Assembly: GCA_018398765.1 (NCBI GenBank)
Contig: JAHBMJ010002099.1
Location: 1-13,646 of the forward strand
Direction: 5' to 3'
Origin: Chromera velia
Lineage: Eukaryota > Sar > Chromeraceae
Length of the DNA: 13,646 nucleotides
Shown piece by piece: positions 7,803 through 13,646 of this stretch. Position 1 is the stretch's first letter. Every line of letters starts with the position of its first letter. Both the position numbers and the translations under genes were made by a program. The notes under the pieces were generated by a model that had not been told where the DNA came from, did not search any database, and was given only the letters and a program-made list of their open reading frames with translations.

Positions 7803-10800
7803 TCACTCTCCCCCTAGCTGCACTCCCACCCGACTGTACAGGCAGAAGGGGGGAATGGGAATCTCCACCCCCCCCGGTCCTGTCCGGAGCCTCACTTGCA
7901 CCCCCTCCACAGGCCTCCCCATAAGATTTTCTGAGATCTCGCTCCCGGCCTCCCTCACCCGAGCTGCCTCCAAAAACCCCAGAGACTGCAGCAAACCGAA
8001 CCCCCGTTTGGCTTCTGAGAACAAACTCGCCTGCACGGCCACACGATAAATTGCCGTGCGTGCAGCAGCTCTTCTCTCCATCTCACGTGATTCTTTGGCT
8101 TGCTTTGCCTTCTCTTTCCTGGATCTGTGGTGGCCTTTTGTCCCGTGCCTGTCCTCGCCAGTCATCGCACCCTCGCCCTCACCCACTCCCCCTTTGACCC
8201 TTACAGAAGAAGAGACCTCAACGACCTTTTTGGCCCGTTCCCCTCTTGAAACCGCCCCTTGACCTCTTCCGTCCCCCCCTTCACTCAACTCTCTCCCACC
8301 TCCCGTTGTCCTCCTGACCTCCGAGGAATTCCGGTCCTTCTCTCCCACAGAGAGGTCAGTGGCATGACAGAGAGGGGCGTCATTCGGTGCAGGGACAGAA
8401 ATTCCGTCCATCTCTCGCCCGTTCCCCCCCCCTCCCTTCCTCTCCGTATCCGTTTTCCTTTCCAGAAACCTGCCGACTTCTTCTGCTGAACTCCCCCCCT
8501 CCTCGACCAACCGAACCTCTGACGGCCCCAAGAGACGGGAAACCACATTGGCACGACACTCCGCATCATCATGCTTAAACACTCTCTGTCTGCCCTCCGT
8601 CTCCCTACCTTGCCTCTCTGTTCCCTGGTGGAGGATGACGTGCAACCTCTCCGTCTCTGCATTTCCCCCGATCTCCACACCCTCTGGACGGTTTCTATCG
8701 TCCACGCACCTGCCTCTGGAAGTATCGGGGGGAATGTCTCTGAGTTGACCCGCACCCCCCACACTCAGAGAGGAGCCTCCCATGCCTGCGGTGCCGTCTT
8801 CTTCCATTGGTGCCTCTCCTTCAGACCTGTGCAACAACGCGGCCCCTCTCGGAGGCGTCTCTGATCCGAGCCCACCCCCCTCATTCCCTCCCCCTCTGTC
8901 GCCTTCAGACGAACCAGCCGAAGACTGCAGAATAAGACTGCTGCCGGCCCCCTCGACAGGTATCTGCGTCTCTGTGGCTGTGGAGAGAAATTGGGTTCTG
9001 GCCTCTTCAAGAGGAAGCGGGTCAGCCTTCGTCTTTGTATCAGTCGGGGAAAAAGAGGGAAGAGCCGACAGACTTTCCCTCGGACTCTCACTCTTCATCA
9101 CCGAAGCATTTGTGTGTGGTGGAGGTGTCACGACTTGACTGGAGACGGACTTTGGTCTCCATCCTAGACGTGTGGGCCCTCCCACTCCTTCTCTTTGTCT
9201 TCCCTCCTCCTGACGAAAACTACCAAAGGGGGACCGCGTGACTGGGTCTACCTGTTGGTCCATCTCTCGATCTCCTGCTGCTACCCCCCTCAGTGTTATT
9301 CGAGAGGCAGTCTGAGAGAGAGACGCAGAGGAATCTTGTTTGAACAACCCTGAAACCCTTGCCTCCTTTTCTTCTTCGGTTCCAGCGCCCCCCTGTCCTC
9401 CCAGGTGGGGCTCCCTGGGGAGGTTCGGGAAGTCCGATTGGTGGGGGGCCTCTGGAGAGGGTGAGGCGAAGGTCTCGGACCTCAGAGGAGGCAGAGGCTT
9501 TGAAGACGAGGACGAGGAGACGGATGCGGAAAGACGAGCAGGGGGGCTGGATCCGTTGTCGTTGGATTGCCTCTTCGATGAGTTGATGTGAGGAGGAAGA
9601 GTGTCAACAGCTCTATGCAGAGGTGCAGAGATGAGGAGACCACTTTCGCTTTCTGGGACCGAGGCGTGAGGGTCTGTCAGATTCGTGGGAGTCGGGTGCG
9701 GCCGAGAGAGAGAATTCTCCTCGATATCGTAGGGAGTGGGTGGGCATGGACAGACGGCAGCAGCGCCTGAGTTTGTAACGTGCTTTTTCTGAGATGCACT
9801 TCTGGGGGGGTCTTTTTTTTCAACGGGCGAGCTCCCTGTTCGTGAGGCGCAATGATCGTCTTTGGAGGGACTACAGGGGCGATTGTCTGGATTTGTGGAA
9901 TGACAGGGGTGACCTATGGAGGCGTACCGTCGGTCTGCCGAGGAGGGAGAAAGGGTGCGCCCTCTCACTGTTCCTCTTCTTCTCTCTCCCCCCTTTTCTT
10001 TTTGCTTCTCTGTTTCCTCAAAATGCCAAAAAGATCGGTGGAAAGTTCGCTTGACAGCAAGAGAGTCACAAAGCTGCTCTTGATCCATCAATTTAATCAG
10101 ATCAGAGCTTCTTTTCTCTCTCTCCCATTCTTTTTGTCGAGTCTCCTGTCGTTCTCTTTCCTCCTTCCTCTCTCTCTTGATTGCCTTCTTTGACTTCTTC
10201 TTTTTCATTTCCTGTGTTGCTGCGTCCTCTTCTGCAGGCTCTCTCCGAAGTTCTTCCCCACAAGGTCGCATTTCCTTCTTCCCACCTCCACAACTTCCCT
10301 CCTCTCCCCCCCCCTTTCTCCTCCCCTCTTTCTCTGCCTCTCTCACCTGCTGGATCCACACATCCTCCAAACACTCTTCTCGTTCCTCTTCCCTCATCTC
10401 CCCAGACTTCTTTGAGTCTCTCTGTGACAAGGGGTAGGGGTCAGAAGTTGCAGATGTACCGGCCGTCTTTCCCTCCCTCTCTCCCAGTTCTTCCACTTTT
10501 CCTTCGAGACCTATCTTCGCAGGCTGTACCCTCCCTGCAACCCACTCCCCAGTACAGCCTTTTTCACGAGCAGAGATGTCTCCGGTCGGGACAGCCGGAC
10601 ATGAAATCGTCCTGTCTCCATTGACAGCCTGCTTTCCCTTCTTCCCCCTCCCTGCAGGCTCCACACACGCAACCGCAGACAACTCCTCTTCCGGTCTCAG
10701 GGAGGAAGGCAATGGAGGGGGAAGACGGAGACTCCGCAGCAATCCATCAGCCCCCTTCTCCTCCCACTCCCTCACGACTCTCCTCGCTTGACTAAGAACG

Positions 10801-11033
10801 AACTCCGAAGGCTCAACGAGGAGCGGATGGACGGAATCTTGCAAAAACTTGAACATCTTCTGTTTCATCAAATCCCCCCCGGAATCTCCCGGAGACCTCC
10901 AATAGACCTTATCACACCACTGAACAGCTCCATCCAGTTCCGTCAAGAGGATTTCCCTGTCGGCCTCACCGTAGAGGGCCAAGAGGGCAGCGGCACAGTC
11001 GGAGGTACTTGCTTTGCTCTCGAGAGACCGCAG
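7803..11033 (-). CDS. Coding exon 5, terminal (residues 347-1422)
   Basis: The acceptor TTTTCTTCTTTCTCTCTGCAG is a near-perfect tract. An in-frame stop at 11069-11067 forces the exon to begin below it, and no ATG lies near its start, so it must be spliced from upstream. The first ~90 residues look folded (ALLALYGEADREILLTELDG, FKFLQDSVHPLLVEP, QARRVVREWEEKG). Then a long disordered stretch follows. At about residues 620-695 (roughly 10210-9990) it holds a strongly basic, Lys/Arg/Glu-rich probable coiled coil, ending LIKLMDQEQLCDSLAVKRTF. The middle is Ser/Pro and Gly/Glu/Arg rich. The last ~100 residues (AIYRVAVQASLFSEAKRGFG, LLQSLGFLEAARVREAG) look folded again. The 3.2-kb frame without stops is strong evidence of coding. 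Confidence 0.85.
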   Translation of the reverse strand: MRSLESKASTSDCAAALLALYGEADREILLTELDGAVQWCDKVYWRSPGDSGGDLMKQKMFKFLQDSVHPLLVEPSEFVLSQARRVVREWEEKGADGLLRSLRLPPPLPSSLRPEEELSAVACVEPAGRGKKGKQAVNGDRTISCPAVPTGDISAREKGCTGEWVAGRVQPAKIGLEGKVEELGEREGKTAGTSATSDPYPLSQRDSKKSGEMREEEREECLEDVWIQQVREAEKEGRRKGGGEEGSCGGGKKEMRPCGEELRREPAEEDAATQEMKKKKSKKAIKRERKEERERQETRQKEWEREKRSSDLIKLMDQEQLCDSLAVKRTFHRSFWHFEETEKQKEKGGERRRGTVRGRTLSPSSADRRYASIGHPCHSTNPDNRPCSPSKDDHCASRTGSSPVEKKDPPRSASQKKHVTNSGAAAVCPCPPTPYDIEENSLSRPHPTPTNLTDPHASVPESESGLLISAPLHRAVDTLPPHINSSKRQSNDNGSSPPARLSASVSSSSSSKPLPPLRSETFASPSPEAPHQSDFPNLPREPHLGGQGGAGTEEEKEARVSGLFKQDSSASLSQTASRITLRGVAAGDREMDQQVDPVTRSPFGSFRQEEGRQREGVGGPTRLGWRPKSVSSQVVTPPPHTNASVMKSESPRESLSALPSFSPTDTKTKADPLPLEEARTQFLSTATETQIPVEGAGSSLILQSSAGSSEGDRGGGNEGGGLGSETPPRGAALLHRSEGEAPMEEDGTAGMGGSSLSVGGAGQLRDIPPDTSRGRCVDDRNRPEGVEIGGNAETERLHVILHQGTERQGRETEGRQRVFKHDDAECRANVVSRLLGPSEVRLVEEGGSSAEEVGRFLERKTDTERKGGGGNGREMDGISVPAPNDAPLCHATDLSVGEKDRNSSEVRRTTGGGRELSEGGDGRGQGAVSRGERAKKVVEVSSSVRVKGGVGEGEGAMTGEDRHGTKGHHRSRKEKAKQAKESREMERRAAARTAIYRVAVQASLFSEAKRGFGLLQSLGFLEAARVREAGSEISENLMGRPVEGVQVRLRTGPGGVEIPIPPFCLYSRVGVQLGGE

Positions 11034-13020
11034 CTGCAGAGAGAAAGAAGAAAACAGATCGAATTTTCACAACTGCCTCGCATACGTGAGGTCAACACAC
11101 AAACAGCTCCGCTTCCTTCAAAGAGTACGCGATCGGGAGAGCAGGCAGAAGCAATGCAGTCCCTCCGGGGTTCTCTCGCACGCTTTGCAGATACATGCAC
11201 CACTGCTTCAAAATGAAGGTCCAATACAGAGTCCTGTCTGTGCATGGGAAGGAAGGGAATGCCCCAAAAAAAACTTCTTTTCGCGTCAGGAATCACTTAG
11301 TGAAGGAAGGAAGAAAACATAGAGAGATAGTGAGAGAGCTTGAAGCCGTCTCACCCTGAATTTCTTCGGTTGCCACCTAGAAAGAACATCTACGCAGCCA
11401 CGAAAGAAGTCTCACTGGAACATCAAACAACTGCACTGAGTTTCCTCCCTGACATGAATGAAAACAGATATTCAGTAAAAGAGTCAAAACGTCTCTACAG
11501 AAACCGCAGTCTCCAACAAGACCACACACCACCCACCTCCCCGCCCCCCCTCACCTCGACGTCACGCCAGAACGCAGCCTCGAAGAGAGACTCAGAAGGA
11601 TCCGAAGGCTCTCCCGGAAGAAGAAAGGGAATCTGATAGCCGACGGGCCACTTCATCTCCTCTGTCACCCCAGCAGTCAGACCTGCAATGCACTCCCGAT
11701 CTGAGATCATCAAGACAGCCGAGGGCGAAGCAAAAGAGGGGCCGAACTGACGACGACCGATCATCAGATTCCCAATCAGGATCTCCCCCCCCTCCTCCGA
11801 AATCTGCAGAAACCAGTCACCGACGAAGCGTTCAAAAGCTGACACACCACCCTGCGGTCCACCCATCTTCCCTGCGTTGTTCTTTTTCCGCTCCCCCCCT
11901 GCCTGTGCTTTCTTCTTCGAGGAGACATACGAAAATTTCCCTGCGTCCTCTCGAGGGCTCTTGGAAGAACGCTGATGATGCGAGTGGAGACCATAAAACA
12001 GCAAACGGTTCCACTCGTCTACCGCTTCCCACTTCTGAACCGTACCAACCCACTCTCTCGCTTTCTCCAACACCATGTCCATCCACTCGTCTTCGGAGAC
12101 CCCAGGATCGCGCTTCGCGACTGGCCCCTCACCCACCCAGAACTGAAAGACTGCGCACGAGTCGTCCCACATCTGCAAAAACAGAATCAATACATATGCC
12201 CTTTTATGCCTCCTGGAGACGCGCGCCTCGAAAACACGATAGAAGGAAAGGAACCAGGGAAACGAATGAAGCTTGGAAGATCGATCGATGCAAGCAGAAG
12301 GGCGGAGCCATCCCCAAGGAACAAATCGAACGCCCCCGCAGAGGAAACAGGGAGGCCCATCGAAACGCAAAACCCCACAGAGAGAGACAGACAGAGAGAA
12401 CACAGCGCTCGTCAGGAAAGAACAAAAATCAAAAAGAGCTATTACGACTTCCCTACCCACATTCCACTTCTGTCTGACATCACAGAGAGGAAAAATCCTC
12501 CGTTGCTCCAGAAGAGAGGGGAGGTTCACGGGGGGGAAGCCATGGGAAGGGGCATGTTGACTGTTTACAAGGCAGATACGAGGCTTGCCCTCTTCCCAGA
12601 GCAGACGGAGGATGAATTGATCGTTGTCCCTGCATGCAGAAGAATGATCCAAGATGCAAACAATCAGTTCTTCACTGCTGCTTCCAGTGAGCTCTCTGTG
12701 AATGCAGGGGAAGACAAACACCCCGGCGGCCAAAGAAATGAGGATCGTGAATCTCACAGTAAGGGGAGAAAATCTGACACCTCCTTTATCTTCTGTCCAT
12801 CATTTGGAAAGACATGGGGATCGAATTGGAATACAAAAAGCAAAGTGTTTCATGCAGACCCAAACTGCATCAATTTCAGTCTCGGCATTGATCAAGGAAA
12901 CACAAAAGGTTGGAAGGAACGGGGGCGACCTCTTTCGGCCTCCTCTCCACGCTTCTTCTGACTTTGCGGATATGCAACTCACTGGAGACTCATGCAGAGG
13001 AACACGGAAGGGAGGTTTGA

Positions 13021-13092
<72 letters not shown>

Positions 13093-13469
13093 GGTCGGAG
13101 AGGCGGAGCACAGACACGTTTCTGGTTTGAAGTAAAACGGAGAGAGGCAATAAAAAAAACTCATAGCCTACATCGGCGTCTTTTTTGGCAAAGACTGTTT
13201 TTTTAGAGCGGGAAGGGCTTTCAAGAAAGAGAGCATCAATCTGTCCATTCGTCCTCACCCACCATCTCAATTCATTTGTTCCATGTGGTGAAGTGATCGG
13301 AAATCCGGAAAGGACTGTCACATTCTTGCGAGCCGCCACGTGCCAAGGGAAGACCCGAGCAAAGAGAGTGAGGCCGAAAGCCGACGCGTGCTGTTTCCAA
13401 TTGTCCGACTCACCGGAACGCCCTTCGCGCGAGTCGTCCTGCAAGTTCAGTCAGACGTTGCAACGACAT
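7803..13469 (-). CDS. Five-exon gene, large protein of unknown function (about 1422 aa)
   Basis: The spliced model on the minus strand is 13469-13414, 12695-12461, 12172-11555, 11233-11105, 11033-7803. Coding length is 4269 nt, divisible by three, with a TGA stop at 7805-7803. Donors are GTGAGT, GTGGGT, GTGAGG and GTTTGT; acceptors are CACAG, TGCAG, GACAG and TGCAG, mostly after clear pyrimidine tracts. Phases match at every junction: intron 1 is phase 2, introns 2-4 phase 0. The start ATG is the first in frame after a TGA four codons upstream. Residues 1-435 look globular and Trp-rich, about 450-1320 are disordered and Ser/Pro/Gly/Glu/Arg-rich, and the last ~100 look folded. I recognise no domain or family, so no function is proposed. 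The weakest points are the exon 4 donor and whether intron 2 is always removed. Confidence 0.7.
11105..11233 (-). CDS. Coding exon 4 (residues 304-346), donor uncertain
   Basis: The acceptor CATGCACAGACAG is followed by DSVLDLHFEAVVHVSAKRA. The frame stays open past the exon, so the donor must be chosen by phase. Both GCT|GTTTGT (end 11105) and CGC|GTACTC (end 11129) are phase 0 and join exon 5 in frame. The best-looking donor, CAC|GTATGC (end 11086), is phase 1 and would shift exon 5. With the 11105 donor the intron is only 71 nt, the shortest in the gene. Confidence 0.5.
11555..12172 (-). CDS. Coding exon 3 (residues 98-303)
   Basis: The acceptor TTTTTTGCAG is followed by MWDDSCAVFQFWVGEG, and the donor is GAG|GTGAGG. 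The length is 618 nt, exactly 206 codons, phase 0 at both ends. Residues about 98-164 are Trp-rich and probably helical (DEWMDMVLEKAREWVG, WEAVDEWNRLLFYG). A basic Lys/Ser/Gly linker spans about 165-207. A second compact segment, about 208-303, includes FERFVGDWFLQ, EILIGNLMIG, VLMISDRECIAGLTAG and GYQIPFLLPGEP. This is the most protein-like part of the gene. I cannot match it to a named family. Confidence 0.75.
12173..12460 (-). other. Intron 2, 288 nt, stop-free and frame-neutral
   Basis: It is bounded by GTGGGT and TTTTTTGCAG. The length is exactly 96 codons, with no in-frame stop, so exon 2, intron and exon 3 form one open frame. The translation is Cys/Phe/Ser/Leu-rich and hydrophobic, unlike either neighbour and typical of a translated pyrimidine-rich intron. 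Removal is the better model, but retention would give a longer in-frame protein. Confidence 0.55.
12461..12695 (-). CDS. Coding exon 2 (residues 19-97)
   Basis: A strong pyrimidine tract (TGTTTGTCTTCCCC) precedes the CACAG acceptor at 12696, and the exon ends AAT|GTGGGT. The peptide contains ELIVCILDHSS, FILRLLWEEGKPRICLV and PLCDVRQKWN, balanced like a folded domain and unlike the low-complexity core. A second acceptor (GCATGCAG, exon start 12636) would give a shorter exon of the same phase. A donor four bases further in (G|GTAGGG) would break the frame with exon 3. Confidence 0.6.
12696..13413 (-). other. Intron 1, 718 nt, contains microsatellite
   Basis: The intron is bounded by GTGAGT at 13413 and CACAG at 12696, and interrupts an Arg codon (phase 2). 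Stop codons occur in all minus-strand frames. It holds the compound repeat at 13021-13090. A 214-codon minus-strand frame (12800-13444) runs across it. That frame reads through the GA/GT repeat as SLSLSL and THTHT, has no ATG, and ends before exon 2, so I treat it as a shadow. Confidence 0.6.
13021..13090. repeat. Compound (GT)n(GA)n microsatellite in intron 1
   Basis: About eight GT units are followed by a long GA tract with two GGGA interruptions (GAGGGAGGGAGA around 13050-13062). On the transcribed minus strand it reads (TC)n(AC)n. It lies inside the predicted first intron. Confidence 0.95.
13414..13469 (-). CDS. Coding exon 1 (residues 1-18 plus split codon)
   Basis: The exon runs from ATG at 13469-13467 to a CG|GTGAGT donor, the best 5' splice site in the region. 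It encodes 18 residues, starting MSLQRLTELAG, plus two bases of an Arg codon completed by the first base of exon 2. An in-frame TGA four codons upstream makes this the only possible start in the frame. The N-terminus is Arg/Leu-rich and lacks acidic residues except one Glu. It could form an amphipathic helix, so organelle targeting is possible but unproven. Confidence 0.65.
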
Positions 13470-13524
13470 GCAAACTGTTCACGTGCAGCAAGAAGGCAAA
13501 CACACGCCCTCGCTCCCACTCTCG

Positions 13525-13556
<32 letters not shown>

Positions 13557-13646
13557 GAGGGAGAGGGAGAGAGAGAGAGAATCAGGCAGCAAGGCTGTTT
13601 CCGTTTGACACGATGAAAGAAGTGTCGCCTCTACACATCTCCGCCC
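13470..13646 (-). promoter_or_regulatory. 5' UTR / promoter-proximal region of the minus-strand gene
   Basis: The sequence upstream of the ATG at 13469 on the minus strand continues to the edge of the window, so the promoter may be cut off. I see no clear TATA box or initiator. The main landmark is the compound microsatellite at 13524-13580, about 55 bases before the start codon. If the transcript begins further upstream, this repeat lies in the 5' UTR. Confidence 0.35.
13524..13580. repeat. Compound (CT)n(CA)n(GA)n microsatellite upstream of the start codon
   Basis: A CT run (to about 13538), a CA run (13539-13555) and a GA-rich run (to 13580) follow one another directly. The CT and GA arms are complementary and can fold around the CA run. 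Together with 13021-13090 it brackets exon 1 with related purine/pyrimidine repeats. Confidence 0.9.

Noticed and set aside
8259-10791. Many plus-strand frames of 60-150 codons opposite exon 5
   Set aside because: They are antisense shadows of the 3.2-kb minus-strand open frame, Ser/Pro-rich because the sense strand is Arg/Gly/Glu-rich.
11975-12961. 328-codon plus-strand open frame
   Set aside because: It lies antisense to exons 2 and 3 and intron 2 of a minus-strand gene with matched splice phases. Its own composition is Arg/Thr/Pro-rich without protein-like segments.
12800-13444. 214-codon minus-strand open frame
   Set aside because: It reads through the GA/GT microsatellite as SLSL and THTH, starts at a non-ATG codon, crosses the strong GTGAGT donor, and ends before exon 2.

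Overview
The window looks like nuclear DNA of a microbial eukaryote. It has one spliced gene with canonical GT-AG introns, long simple-sequence tracts, and a nest of short inverted-repeat transposons. The predicted protein is long, disordered and rich in Ser, Arg, Glu and Gly, and I do not recognise its family. Spliced genes, polypyrimidine-rich flanks and MITEs would fit a chromerid-type alga such as Chromera. That is only a guess from general appearance, and nothing here proves the taxon.

Layout. Bases 1-253 are a (GA)n array with a strict 32-bp higher-order period. Bases 254-2040 are mixed-composition DNA with no convincing gene, although a 285-codon frame is open at 758-1615. Bases 2039-2207 are an almost pure polypyrimidine tract. 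From about 2220 to 7140 the DNA is AT-rich and non-coding, and it is built from transposons without transposase genes. The core is a layered insertion. A 1480-bp element (3185-4664) has hAT-type ends and sits inside the terminal inverted repeat of a MITE (family A, 3169-4899). That MITE carries a perfect 8-bp target duplication and itself sits in the arm of an older inverted repeat. A second family A copy lies in opposite orientation at 5668-5897. A different family with 8-bp duplications (family B) occupies 5942-6611.

Bases 7803-13469 hold one gene on the minus strand. I reconstructed five coding exons: 13469-13414, 12695-12461, 12172-11555, 11233-11105 and 11033-7803. All junctions keep frame and the product is about 1422 residues. 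The first exon starts at an ATG just after an in-frame stop and ends at a strong GTGAGT donor in the phase that exon 2 needs. The N-terminal ~435 residues look globular and tryptophan-rich. The centre is a disordered Ser/Pro/Gly/Glu/Arg region with a strongly basic helix, and the last ~100 residues look structured again. Intron 1 and the 5' flank both carry compound (GT/CA)n-(GA/CT)n microsatellites.

No rRNA, tRNA, CRISPR or recognisable metabolic gene was found. The best-supported novelty is the layered transposon insertion, since target duplications and family copies inside the window allow the order of events to be read.
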